From Sulfitobacter sp. OXR-159 (GTDB lineage Bacteria > Pseudomonadota > Alphaproteobacteria > Rhodobacterales > Rhodobacteraceae): a stretch of 64,000 bases of DNA. A program made the translations under genes and the position numbers. The notes under the pieces were generated by a model that was given only the letters and a program-made list of their open reading frames with translations, made no database searches and was not told the DNA's origin. The stretch covers positions 124,001 through 188,000 of the forward strand of contig NZ_CP139708.1 in the NCBI RefSeq assembly GCF_034377145.1, written 5' to 3'. Positions 9,839 to 18,257 of the stretch are shown here, piece after piece (position 1 is the first letter of the stretch; every line of letters starts with the position of its first letter).

Positions 9839-10737
9839 GCTTGTCAGCCCATGTTCGCACGCTGGGGCGCGGGCCCGGGCGGTCACGGTCCTTAACGCTG
9901 GAGGAAGCCTTCGATGCCATGTCCTCCATGTTGCGGGGGGATGCAGATGCCGAGGCCGTGGGCGCGCTTTTGATGCTTTTGCGTATGAAAGGCGAAACTG
10001 CGCCAGAGATTGCCGGGTTTGCCGCCGCGGCGCAGGCGCATATGCCCGCCTTGCCGCCCGTCGATCTGGATTGGCCCAGCTATGCCGCCGGCCGCACACG
10101 CGGTGCGCCGTGGTTCCTGCTGTCGGCGAAGGAGGTCGCGCAGGCGGGCCACCGCGTCTTGTTGCATGGCTGGAATGGCGTGGATGCGCAGGTGCGGGAC
10201 GGCTTAGCCGTTGCGGGGATCGGGGTTGGAGACTGCGCTGATGAAATTGCACGCCTGCTTGATCGCGACGGTATCGCCTATCTGCCGCTGGAACGTGCAC
10301 ATCCCGCTCTTTTCCGGCTGCTGGATTTGCGGCGGGTTTTTGGATTGCGGTCCTGCGTCAACACCGTCTGCCGCATGCTGAACCCGGGCGCTGCGTCGGC
10401 CAGTGTGCAGGGTGTGTTTCACCCGTCCTATCGCCTCTTGCAGGCCGACGCGGCAGCGCTTTTGGGGCTGAATGGCCTGACCGTGATCAAGGGTGGCGGC
10501 GGGGAGTTCGAACGCCACCCTTCAAAAGAGATCGCGGCCTTCGGATTGCGGCAGGGGCGTAGCTGGGAAGCGACCTTTCCCGCGCTTTGTGATGAAACCC
10601 GCCGTCTGTCTTCCGATACAGCCCGGACGTGGGCGCACCAAACGCCGACCGCATTCGAGGCTGAGATCATCACCGGCACCAAAGCACTTGCGCTTGATAC
10701 GCTGGGTATTCCCGACACCGCCGAGCAGGCCGCCTGA
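9835..10737 (+). CDS. TrpD2/YbiB-like anthranilate phosphoribosyltransferase-family protein
   Basis: A 300-residue member of the glycosyltransferase family 3 / TrpD2 (YbiB) group. The N-terminal helical domain (LTLEEAFDAMSSMLRGDADAEAVGALLMLLRMKGE) is clear. The phosphoribosyl-diphosphate loop expected near residue 100 is degenerate, as in YbiB proteins, which bind nucleic acid rather than act in tryptophan synthesis. The start overlaps the nasA stop (ATGA), so it is a true operon member. Proteins of this type recur in alphaproteobacterial nitrate operons between nasA and cysG. No function can be assigned from sequence; a regulatory RNA-binding role is only a guess. Confidence 0.8.
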   Translation: MSLSAHVRTLGRGPGRSRSLTLEEAFDAMSSMLRGDADAEAVGALLMLLRMKGETAPEIAGFAAAAQAHMPALPPVDLDWPSYAAGRTRGAPWFLLSAKEVAQAGHRVLLHGWNGVDAQVRDGLAVAGIGVGDCADEIARLLDRDGIAYLPLERAHPALFRLLDLRRVFGLRSCVNTVCRMLNPGAASASVQGVFHPSYRLLQADAAALLGLNGLTVIKGGGGEFERHPSKEIAAFGLRQGRSWEATFPALCDETRRLSSDTARTWAHQTPTAFEAEIITGTKALALDTLGIPDTAEQAA

Positions 10738-10749
10738 CAGGAGATTGCC

Positions 10750-12174
10750 ATGAAATCTTTTCCAATGTTCATTCGTACGACGGGCCGCCGGGTTGTTATC
10801 GTCGGCGGCGGAGAGCAGGCGGCACAGAAGGCGCGGTTGCTCCTGAAAACCGACGCTGAACTGGTTCTGGTGGCCCCGGCGCTTGATGCGGAACTGGCTG
10901 ATCTGGTGGACAGCGGGCGGGCAGGGCAGATCTCAGATCTATCGCCGGCGGTGTTTGAGGACGCGGTCATGGCCTTTGTCGGCACCGGCTGCCCCGCGCT
11001 GGATGCGGCGGCGCATGCGCTCGCCAAGGCGGCAGGCTGCCCGGTGAATGTGGTCGACCAGCCCGACCTTTGCGACATGACCACGCCCGCCATCGTGGAT
11101 CGCGACCCCATCGTCGTAGCGATCGGGAGCGAAGGCACCGCACCTGTATTAACGCGCGAGATTAAGACCAAGATTGAGCGATTTCTGCCGCAGAACATTG
11201 GTGGCCTCGCTGCCTTTGCCGGGCGGCTCAGACCCAGTGTCGCAGGCAATATTCCCTTGGCACAGCGCCGCGCCTTCTGGGCGTGGGTCTTCAAAGGGAC
11301 CCCCCGCAGGCAGTGGGTGCGCGGCGCCGAACGCGACGCCTTGCGTGACATCAAAACCGCCATTGCCAGCGGCGGCACCATCGGGGAGAGTATCGGCCAG
11401 ATCACCTTGGTCGGCGCTGGCCCCGGCGCGCGCGACCTGTTGACCCTGCGTGCGGTCGAAAGGCTTCAGGAAGCGGATGTGATCTTTTACGACAGGTTGG
11501 TCGATGAAGAGGTTCTGGAACTGGCCCGCCGCGACGCTGAGCGCGTGTTCGTCGGCAAACACGTCGGCGCCCATCGCTGGCCGCAGGATCGGATCAACAG
11601 CATGGTCGTCTCCGAGGCGAAGAAGGGCCGTCGCGTTGTGCGGTTGAAATCCGGAGATCCCGGGGTGTTTGGACGCGCTGCCGAGGAAGTGGATGCCGCG
11701 CGTGACGCCGGTATTCCAATCGAAATCGTGCCCGGTGTGACTGCTGCCTGTGCCGCCGCCGCCGGGCTTACCCGCAGCCTGACAGAGCGGGGTGTCGCCA
11801 ATACCCTTGTGCTGGCGACAGGCACCGGCAGTGCCGAAGACCCAATGCCCGACAGCATCCGCCTGTCCGGTCCCGGCACCACCACCGCGCTTTATATGTC
11901 GGTCTCTCAGGCCAGCCGTCTGTCCGGCCTGTGGATGCAACAAGGGATGCCGCCGGACTGCTCGGTGGATATTTGTGTTGAGGTAACCAAACAAGGCCAA
12001 CGGTATTTAGAAGCAACTGTCGCTACGATGGCGACTGTTTTACGGGAACATCGCGTGACAGGCAGTGCGATCCTCCTCGTCACGTGGCCTTCGGCAGATG
12101 AAGTCACGTCAGCGGTGCCGAAATTCGAAACGGGAGTGGGCCTTCAAAGTGAGACCGTGGTGAAAAGAGCTTGA
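10750..12174 (+). CDS. cysG: Sirohaem synthase (precorrin-2 dehydrogenase/ferrochelatase plus uroporphyrinogen-III methyltransferase)
   Basis: Makes sirohaem for NirB. The 474-residue protein fuses an N-terminal NAD-dependent CysG^B half (VVIVGGGEQAAQKARLLL, about 17-35) to a C-terminal SAM-dependent CysG^A half starting near residue 218 (LVGAGPGARDLLTLRA). The methyltransferase motifs RLKSGDPGVFGRAAEE and EIVPGVTAA are intact. The start follows CAGGAG, 12 bases after the preceding stop, so it closes the nitrate operon. Its presence supplies the prosthetic group and makes the operon self-contained. Confidence 0.94.
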   Translation: MKSFPMFIRTTGRRVVIVGGGEQAAQKARLLLKTDAELVLVAPALDAELADLVDSGRAGQISDLSPAVFEDAVMAFVGTGCPALDAAAHALAKAAGCPVNVVDQPDLCDMTTPAIVDRDPIVVAIGSEGTAPVLTREIKTKIERFLPQNIGGLAAFAGRLRPSVAGNIPLAQRRAFWAWVFKGTPRRQWVRGAERDALRDIKTAIASGGTIGESIGQITLVGAGPGARDLLTLRAVERLQEADVIFYDRLVDEEVLELARRDAERVFVGKHVGAHRWPQDRINSMVVSEAKKGRRVVRLKSGDPGVFGRAAEEVDAARDAGIPIEIVPGVTAACAAAAGLTRSLTERGVANTLVLATGTGSAEDPMPDSIRLSGPGTTTALYMSVSQASRLSGLWMQQGMPPDCSVDICVEVTKQGQRYLEATVATMATVLREHRVTGSAILLVTWPSADEVTSAVPKFETGVGLQSETVVKRA

Positions 12175-12232
12175 TGTGAGCGATTGTCCCACCGCTTTTT
12201 TGCCGGAGACCCAGAAGTAAGGATACTGGGTT

Positions 12233-12709
12233 GTGGAAAAAAACAAATGTGGAAACAGATATTCACCTGCAGTGCGCGAACGTGCTTTGCGGATGGTGTT
12301 CGAACATCAGGGTGAATTTGACAGCCAGTCTGCAGCGATCAAATCGATTGCACCTAAGATTGGTTGTGGGCCGGATACGCTACGTGCGTGGGTTAGGCGA
12401 GCTGAAACGGACAGCGGTCGACGCGATGGTGTGACGACTTCCGAACGGGATCGGATCAGAGCACTTGAGCGCGAAAACCGTCAGCTCCGGCAGGCCAACG
12501 AGATCCTGAAGAAAGCATCTGCGTATTTTGCGCGCGCTCTCATCGCCGCAAGCGGCGACTGCCGCGCAGCGGGACGGAGCTCGTCCGCCCGTTTCGGAAA
12601 TGATTGCGTTTATCAAAGAGCACCGGGAAGTGTGTGGGGTCGAGCCGATCTGCCGTGTTTTGCAAATTGCCCTCTCGACGTTCTACGCTCATCTAGCCGT
12701 GGAGAATGA
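12233..12709 (+). CDS. IS3-family transposase OrfA
   Basis: The first 100 residues match IS3-family OrfA: a helix-turn-helix followed by a leucine-zipper-like coiled coil ([27 protein letters not shown], abbreviated here by its ends). It starts at GTG 12233. After the EILKK region the natural product would shift frame into OrfB, which overlaps from 12528 in another frame. The remainder of this frame to 12709 is not homologous sequence. OrfB is broken downstream, so the element cannot move by itself. Confidence 0.75.
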   Translation: MEKNKCGNRYSPAVRERALRMVFEHQGEFDSQSAAIKSIAPKIGCGPDTLRAWVRRAETDSGRRDGVTTSERDRIRALERENRQLRQANEILKKASAYFARALIAASGDCRAAGRSSSARFGNDCVYQRAPGSVWGRADLPCFANCPLDVLRSSSRGE

Positions 12710-13265
12710 CCCTGGCAAAGCGTCAGATCGGGCCAAACGGGACGCGGAACTACGCCCAGAAATGAAGCGTGTCTGGGAGGAAAACCTTGAGGTGTATGGC
12801 ACACGTAAGCTGTGCCGCGCAATGAAGCGAAAGAGGTTTGATGTCGCCCGCTGCACTGTTGAACGTCTATTGCGCGACATCGGTATTAAAAGGCTGAGCC
12901 AACCAAGGGTGGAGGCCTTCTTTGATTGGTCCGAACAACAGCTCATGCGTATTCCCGGCAAGCGCGATCTGGCCAAGGCCTTCCGCTATGGCCTCAGTCG
13001 AAGGGATACCTCCAGCCTGTTCCTGTCCGATGGTCGGGTTGCAATCGACAACAACCCAGCAGAGCGGGCTCTGCGCCCTATTGGTATTGGGCGAAAGAAC
13101 TCTCATGACCGTTGTCAAGATTTTAGGCGCATTTTACCGATCGCCGGTACGACGTTTGTGGACTTCTGGCTGATGGGCTGGTGCAGAGCGCTGAGTTCAA
13201 CGCGACGGTTGCTCAAACTCTCATTCGGGGATCCTGTTCGGCCCCATATTGATGGTACGGCGTAA
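12528..13265 (+). pseudogene. Chimera: IS3 OrfB N-terminal half joined to an IS66 TnpC fragment
   Basis: One open frame made of two unrelated transposases. From about 12600 to 12885 it is IS3-type OrfB ([41 protein letters not shown]). From about 12890 it switches to the IS66 TnpC core (QPRVEAFFDWSEQQ, IDNNPAERALRPIGIGRKN). The IS3 catalytic DDE domain is missing and the IS66 part stops near 13100, where the IS110-type element begins; the remaining residues come from that element's end. Neither protein can be functional. Confidence 0.8.
12890..13104 (+). mobile_element. IS66 element fragment, left part (TnpC core)
   Basis: Encodes the IS66 TnpC segment ending in GRKN. The continuation of the same protein (WLYAGADTGAETLARAM ... 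ELLPWNWK) is found from about 14570, beyond the IS110-type element. The two pieces are therefore halves of one IS66 copy. The junction with IS3 sequence near 12890 marks an older insertion or recombination. Confidence 0.7.
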
Positions 13266-13389
13266 AGGGCTGCCTTAATCTAGCTGCGGAGATCCGGTTT
13301 GCCGGCTCCAAATTCTTGCCCAAGGATTCCCTTAACCGGTCTCAACGTTCTGCATACAGACCACCAGATTTGTTCGGCCCGGGATTGCT
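13114..13389 (-). other. Non-coding end of the IS110-type element, candidate bridge-RNA region
   Basis: About 275 bases with no credible gene, located between the transposase stop and the element's end. IS110-family elements encode a structured bridge RNA in a non-coding end; in the IS1111 subgroup it lies at the end downstream of the transposase. Position and size fit. No fold was verified here. Confidence 0.35.
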
Positions 13390-14511
13390 CTATCGTACGG
13401 CCATTTCGCCTTCTGCATTGCGAGCAATCGCCCAGATAAATCCAACCAGTTCACGCGCGACAGCTGTCACAGCCACCTGACTGCGTTTGTGGCGTATCTG
13501 CGTGAGACGTTGATATCGGCCATACAATCGCAACTGCGCTTTCCAGGCGATATCCTTCGCCGCCTGAGACAGGTCTTTTTGTCGAACCAGCGACCATTGA
13601 CCCACCTTTGGCTTCAGCCGGTAGAGCCAGGCAGCCTCGAACAAGAGCGCGCGAACGTCCGAGGATCCTGCCTTAGTGATCCCGCGCGGGCGTATGCTGG
13701 ACCCACTTGAGAATTCCCCCGGCACCAGGCCAAAGTAGCTCATCAGACGACGTGGGTTTTCAAACCGAGCAAAATCGCCGACTTCGGCGACAACCGCTGC
13801 GGCTATCACTATGTCAAGACCGCGAAGGGCTGTGAGTTCTCGCACGATCGGGGCCAAAACCCAGTCTGACATCAGGTTTTCAATCTGTCCGTCAATCTGG
13901 GCCCGTCGATCAACAGCTTGCTCTTCTTCATTGAGATAGCTCTGCAAAGCGAATTGCGTTGCAACATGACCGAATTGAAGATCCGCCAGCCAGACCCGAT
14001 GTCGATGTCCCCATTTCTTCCGTTCATAGCGCCGGCCGTGCTTCAGCAAGAAGCAGCTGATGCGCTGGCGTGCCTTACGAACTTGATGAGAGGATATGCG
14101 CCGCGCCTTGACCAGGTCCTGCATCGCCTCGTGGGTCGCATCCGGTGTCCAGATATAGGTGAGTTCACCGGCCCGGTGCAATCGGGCCAGATTCAGCGCG
14201 TCGATCGTATCGTTCTTCATGCGCCGCTTTCCCGGCTGAACAGGGGTTCTGGAGGGTGCAACGACGTCGCAGACATGTCCGAGTCCGATAAGATGGCGGT
14301 GCAGGCCATAGCCGCACGGACCTGCTTCATAGGCAAAAGATATCGCTTCAAACCTGACCGCCAATTTCTTGACCATTCGATTGATGGCGGTCGTCTCGTT
14401 CGGGATTGAACCCAAAGAGCAAACCTCGCCGGATCGTTCGCCTTCAGCAAAAGCCACAGCGATTGTATCCTTGTGTACATCGAGACCCACATAGGCATCA
14501 AAATTATCCAT
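13390..14511 (-). CDS. IS110-family transposase (DEDD type)
   Basis: A 373-residue intact transposase. The N-terminal RuvC-like DEDD domain starts with YVGLDVHKDTIAVA and includes KNDTIDALNLARL. The C-terminal Transposase_20 domain includes LRGLDIVIAAAVVAEVGD and the conserved Ser in SGSSIRPRGITKAGS. It has no frameshift or stop, so this is the only apparently intact element in the 12.2-15.4 kb group. The gene is antisense to the IS66 fragments around it. Confidence 0.9.
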   Translation of the reverse strand: MDNFDAYVGLDVHKDTIAVAFAEGERSGEVCSLGSIPNETTAINRMVKKLAVRFEAISFAYEAGPCGYGLHRHLIGLGHVCDVVAPSRTPVQPGKRRMKNDTIDALNLARLHRAGELTYIWTPDATHEAMQDLVKARRISSHQVRKARQRISCFLLKHGRRYERKKWGHRHRVWLADLQFGHVATQFALQSYLNEEEQAVDRRAQIDGQIENLMSDWVLAPIVRELTALRGLDIVIAAAVVAEVGDFARFENPRRLMSYFGLVPGEFSSGSSIRPRGITKAGSSDVRALLFEAAWLYRLKPKVGQWSLVRQKDLSQAAKDIAWKAQLRLYGRYQRLTQIRHKRSQVAVTAVARELVGFIWAIARNAEGEMAVR

Positions 14512-14569
14512 AACAGTTCTCCTTTCCTCGCCGCACGATTATGCACTGCAGTCACGGAAAACGGTCATC

Positions 14570-14865
14570 TCATCTGGCTCTATGCAGGGGCCGACACAGG
14601 TGCGGAAACTTTGGCTCGCGCCATGACCATCATCGAAACAGCCAAGCTAAACGACCTCCATCAACAGGCCTATCTCGCGGACGTTCCCGACCGCATCCAC
14701 GACCACAAGATCAACCAGCTGGATGAGCTGCTGCCGTGGAACTGGAAATCGTTAAAGCCAGAAGCAAGCAGTCAGGCCGCAAAAACCGCGGTACCAATGA
14801 CTTGGTTACGTATTGTCAGCAACGACAGCGGGCTTCCCTCCGTCACGACCAGGGCGACTTTATAA
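14570..14865 (+). pseudogene. IS66 TnpC, C-terminal fragment
   Basis: Reads WLYAGADTGAETLARAM, then the IS66 C-terminal tail ending DELLPWNWK. It completes the TnpC piece that stops near 13100. It lacks a start and the catalytic core. Sequence after about 14770 is no longer recognisable. Confidence 0.75.
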
Positions 14866-15434
14866 CCAATCTGTGCTGCGATACCTGCAAGGCTGGCCAA
14901 GCGTGCTACACGGTTCTCTGAACAAGTCTCGCCAGCATCGCGCAGGTCGCCGGTCAGCTTGCGATATCCATAGACTTTTCCGCTATCAGCCCATGCGTGG
15001 TGGATCAGATCTGTCTGCGCGCATCTTCAAGCGCACGCTGGCTTAACGGTTCTTTAAGCCATGCGTAGAAGCCACTGAAACGCACAGCCAGAACACGGCA
15101 CATCGAGCGCACAGAAAACGCCGCACGGTGAGCTTCAATGAACGCGTAGTTCACTGAGACTCGCGCGCAAAGTACGCGGTCGCATTTTTTTAGAATAGTG
15201 CGTTCCTCGGTCACCCGGGCCAGATCTCGCTTCAGCCGCTTGATCTCAGCGGCCTGTTCCGCAACCTCAGATCGGGCGCGTGGTGGCTTCGCAAACTGAG
15301 CCTTCCATGTGTACAGCGATTTCGTGCTGATCCCCAATCGCTCAGCAACCTCGCTGACCGCGTAACCACGCTCGACAACCTGAGCCACAGCGTCCTATTT
15401 GAACTCGTCCGTAAACCGTATTCCCTTGTTCATA
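14855..15434 (-). pseudogene. Decayed IS3-family (IS2/IS3411-like) OrfAB remnant
   Basis: The ATG at 15434 opens MNKGIRFTDEFK, then an in-frame TAG falls where the family has Arg-Asp-Ala-Val. The frame then reads on through the OrfA helix-turn-helix (VSEVAERLGISTKSLYTWK) and coiled coil. An extra base after the run of A at ILKK places OrfB in the same frame (VNYAFIEAHRA). A lost base near 15005 then shifts to another frame giving DSGKVYGYRKL and ETCSENRVARLASLAG down to about 14860. The DDE domain is missing. At least three lesions are present. Confidence 0.8.
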
Positions 15435-15497
15435 ACCGTCTCTCCTTGGTTCCAAAAATTACCAAGCAAAGCGTCTACAAATCTGGGGCAACTCACG

Positions 15498-16730
15498 TTA
15501 CTGGCTACGCACTTCGCGCACCCAAGCGACAATATTGCGTCGCGCTTCCTCGTCCATTTGTACGGCATTTGGCGGGGGCATGGCGTGGCTCACGCCCGCT
15601 TGGAGATAGATCTGGTCCGCATGACGCGCGACGTCGCCGGGGGTCTCAAGGTAGACCCCCTTTGGCGCCCACTGCATGTTGCCCCAGACCGGCTCACGGG
15701 CATGGCACATTGAGCAGTTGCCAATGACGGAGTCGTAGGCGCTCTCAAACCCCTCAGCAGAGGCATAGGCCTGCTCATATGCCGTCAGATCTCGGGCTTC
15801 TGCGTCCTCCCATGTCTCCCCCGTTCTGATGGTGGAAAGCCATGCGATCAAAACCATAAGCAGCACGGTCACCGCCCAAGTCCAATGCGGACCGGAACCG
15901 GTTTTGTGCATCGTGTTGAAGTAGTGGCGAATGGTGACACCGGTCAAAAAGATCAGGCTGGCAATGATCCAGCTGAACTCTGTTCCAAATGCCAGCGGGT
16001 AATGGTTCGACAGCATCAGGAACACCACCGGCAAGGTAAGGTAGTTGTTGTGGGTCGAGCGCACCTTGGCGATCTTGCCGTATTTCGCGTCAGGTGTGCG
16101 ACCGGCCTTAAGGTCTTCGACAACGACCCGTTGGTTGGGCATGATCTGAAAAAACACATTGGCGGTCATGATCGTCGCCGTGAAAGCGCCGAGATGCAGC
16201 AACGCCGCCCTGCCGGTGAAAATTTGGTTGTATCCCCATGACATGATCACAAGGATTACGAACAAAAGCAGCATCAGAACTGTGGGGTGGTCGGCCAATT
16301 TGGATTTGCACATTGCATCATAGAGCAACCAGCCAATCGTCAGGGAGCCGCCGGAGATCAGGATGCCCTGAAACAGCGAAATATCGGCTTTGGTGGGGTC
16401 GAGCAGAAACAATTCACCGCCGACCCAGTAGATGATCATCAAGAGCGCCGCCCCTGACAACCAAGTGCTGTAGCTTTGCCATTTGTGCCATGTCAGGTGC
16501 TCTGGCATCCGGGCGGGCGCGACCAGATATTTGACTGTGTGATAGAACCCCCCGCCATGTACTTCCCATTCTTCGCCGTAGGCGCCGTCGGGCAGGGCGT
16601 CGTTTGGTTTAAGCATTAGATCGAGCGCGATAAAATAGAACGACGCACCGATCCACGCCATTGCAGTGATCACGTGTAGCCAGCGGACGCTGAACGCGAT
16701 CCAGTCCCACAGAATTGCCAAATCGTACAT
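15498..16730 (-). CDS. puuD: Urate hydroxylase PuuD (membrane, cytochrome c-linked)
   Basis: Oxidises urate to 5-hydroxyisourate. The 410-residue protein has about eight membrane helices (starting WDWIAFSVRWLHVITAMAWIG), conserved membrane His residues, and a periplasmic C-terminal cytochrome c domain with CSMCH near residue 345. This is the PuuD architecture, distinct from soluble uricase and from HpxO. The start at 16730 is chosen because AAGGAG lies 6-7 bases upstream; the longer open frame to 16817 has no homology. It is divergent from the LysR gene at 16831, and the 100 bases between them should hold both promoters. Confidence 0.92.
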   Translation of the reverse strand: MYDLAILWDWIAFSVRWLHVITAMAWIGASFYFIALDLMLKPNDALPDGAYGEEWEVHGGGFYHTVKYLVAPARMPEHLTWHKWQSYSTWLSGAALLMIIYWVGGELFLLDPTKADISLFQGILISGGSLTIGWLLYDAMCKSKLADHPTVLMLLLFVILVIMSWGYNQIFTGRAALLHLGAFTATIMTANVFFQIMPNQRVVVEDLKAGRTPDAKYGKIAKVRSTHNNYLTLPVVFLMLSNHYPLAFGTEFSWIIASLIFLTGVTIRHYFNTMHKTGSGPHWTWAVTVLLMVLIAWLSTIRTGETWEDAEARDLTAYEQAYASAEGFESAYDSVIGNCSMCHAREPVWGNMQWAPKGVYLETPGDVARHADQIYLQAGVSHAMPPPNAVQMDEEARRNIVAWVREVRSQ

Positions 16731-16830
16731 GGCTGGTCTCCTTAGATTCGAATTTTCTAACACCCTAGGCGAGACAGGTTTGTTCTGGTATCGCCGTAAA
16801 GGACCAAGCAGCATCAAAAAAGACAGAATA

Positions 16831-17730
16831 ATGTCCTACTTCGATAACATCCGCACTTTTGTGCGCGTCTATGAACTGGGCAGCATGTCTGCCGCGGGGC
16901 GGGATTTGCGGATATCTCCAGCTGTTACGTCGTCACGGATTTCGCAATTAGAAGAACGGCTTGGCGTGAGGCTGTTTCAACGGACGACACGCAGTCTATC
17001 CCCGACCGAGCAGGGCAAGTCGTTCTACCGCGGCGCGACTGAAATACTCGAAGCCGTCGAAAGCGCCGAGGCGCAGATCGTCAACATCACCGAGAACCTG
17101 AAAGGATCGCTCTATGTTGCGGCGCCTTTAGGTGTCGGTCGTAGGTTAATCGCCCCGCAAGTCCCCGGTTTCTTAAAGAACTATCCCGAAGTCAGCGTGA
17201 GGTTGCGTTTGTCCGACCGGAAAGTGGACTTGACCACAGAGGGTCTGGATTTGGCATTCTTTCTGGGGCAGCCCGAAGATAGCAATCTGCGCATCCGGAA
17301 AATCGCAGACGTGGAGCGGGTGCTCTGCGCATCGCCGGACTATATTGCGCGCCGTGGCATGCCCGACAGCGGAAGCGCGCTGGTGGCGGAGGGGCATGAA
17401 TGCCTGAGCCTTCGCTTCCCGGGGGCGACCGAATTTCAATGGCGGCTAACGACACCGGATGGCCCCAAGCGATTTCGTGTCTTGGGGCGCTATGAGTCAG
17501 ATGACGGGGACGTGCTCACCGATTGGGCACTTGCCGGTCATGGCGTCGCAATGAAGCCCGTTTTCGAAATTGCAGAACACTTGCGGACCGGCGCTTTGGT
17601 GCCTGTCGCCGAAAAGACGCCTCCCGAGCCGATCCAGATGGCGTGCCTATTCACGCATCGCCGTAGACAGGATCCGAAAACGCGCCTTTTCATGGAGTTC
17701 ATGATAGATCGCATCGCTGCGACAATCTAG
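16831..17730 (+). CDS. LysR-family regulator, probably of urate catabolism
   Basis: A 299-residue LysR protein. The winged helix-turn-helix (MSAAGRDLRISPAVTSSRISQLEERLGVRLF, given by its first and last residues) is followed by a substrate-binding domain from about residue 90 (GSLYVAAPLGVGRRLIAP). It is divergent from puuD and adjacent to the urate genes, which suggests control of puuD and possibly hiuH or puuE. The effector is unknown. The start at 16831 lacks a strong ribosome site; the upstream open frame overlaps the puuD start and is unlikely. Confidence 0.85.
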   Translation: MSYFDNIRTFVRVYELGSMSAAGRDLRISPAVTSSRISQLEERLGVRLFQRTTRSLSPTEQGKSFYRGATEILEAVESAEAQIVNITENLKGSLYVAAPLGVGRRLIAPQVPGFLKNYPEVSVRLRLSDRKVDLTTEGLDLAFFLGQPEDSNLRIRKIADVERVLCASPDYIARRGMPDSGSALVAEGHECLSLRFPGATEFQWRLTTPDGPKRFRVLGRYESDDGDVLTDWALAGHGVAMKPVFEIAEHLRTGALVPVAEKTPPEPIQMACLFTHRRRQDPKTRLFMEFMIDRIAATI

Positions 17731-17754
17731 CGAAGCAATCAGTAGGCCGAAGCC

Positions 17755-18108
17755 TCAGCTTCCGCGATATGTTGAGTATCCGAAAGGAGAAAGCAACAAG
17801 GGCACGTGGTAGTGCGATTGCTCGGACATCCCAAAGCGGATCGGTATGACGCCTAGAAACCGGGGGTCTTCAGGCGGCGTGCCGCTTGCATCCAGATAAG
17901 GGCCTGCGTGGAACACCAGTTCATATTCGCCCACTTCGAACTCTGCTTCAGGCAGGATTTGTTCGTCAGTGCGCCCGTCGTTGTTCGTCATAAGCGTTTT
18001 CAACAGATGCCGTTCAACACCGCTGATGCGAAACAATTCAATTTTCAGCCCTTCGGCGGGACACCCAAGGGCGGTGTCGAGGACATGAGTTGTAAGATAG
18101 CCGGCCAT
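17755..18108 (-). CDS. uraH: 5-Hydroxyisourate hydrolase (transthyretin-like)
   Basis: Hydrolyses 5-hydroxyisourate, the PuuD product, to OHCU. The length of 117 residues is exact for the family. Landmarks are the N-terminal LTTHVLDTALG (catalytic His), the central Arg in PIRFG, and the C-terminal YRGS that defines HIU hydrolases against transthyretin. The start follows AGGAGAAG. It is divergent from the puuE-uraD fusion, which performs the next steps. Confidence 0.94.
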   Translation of the reverse strand: MAGYLTTHVLDTALGCPAEGLKIELFRISGVERHLLKTLMTNNDGRTDEQILPEAEFEVGEYELVFHAGPYLDASGTPPEDPRFLGVIPIRFGMSEQSHYHVPLLLSPFGYSTYRGS

Positions 18109-18257
18109 TTTTAACTTCTCCTGAAACGCTGTCTGTTTCTAGGCTGAATGCCTTTAAGTGACAAATCTCCACTAACAGAAGGCTCCTTTAAATTTTTTTT
18201 GAAAAACAGATCCATTTTTCCTGTTTAGGTTGGGTTTTGAAGAAAAGGAATATTTGC

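Larger units (their letters stand above)
13105..14568 (-). mobile_element. IS110/IS1111-type insertion sequence
   Basis: Bounded by the 9-base inverted pair ATGACCGTT (13105-13113) and AACGGTCAT (14560-14568), about 1.46 kb, a normal size for the group. It carries one minus-strand transposase gene. It lies between the two IS66 halves. A long non-coding stretch (13114-13389) lies past the transposase stop. The exact ends are uncertain because this family makes no reliable target duplication and the IS66 rejoining is approximate. Confidence 0.65.

Noticed and set aside
12175..12232. Possible terminator after cysG
   Set aside because: A T run follows only a 4-base AGCG/CGCT stem with a 10-base loop, too weak to claim.
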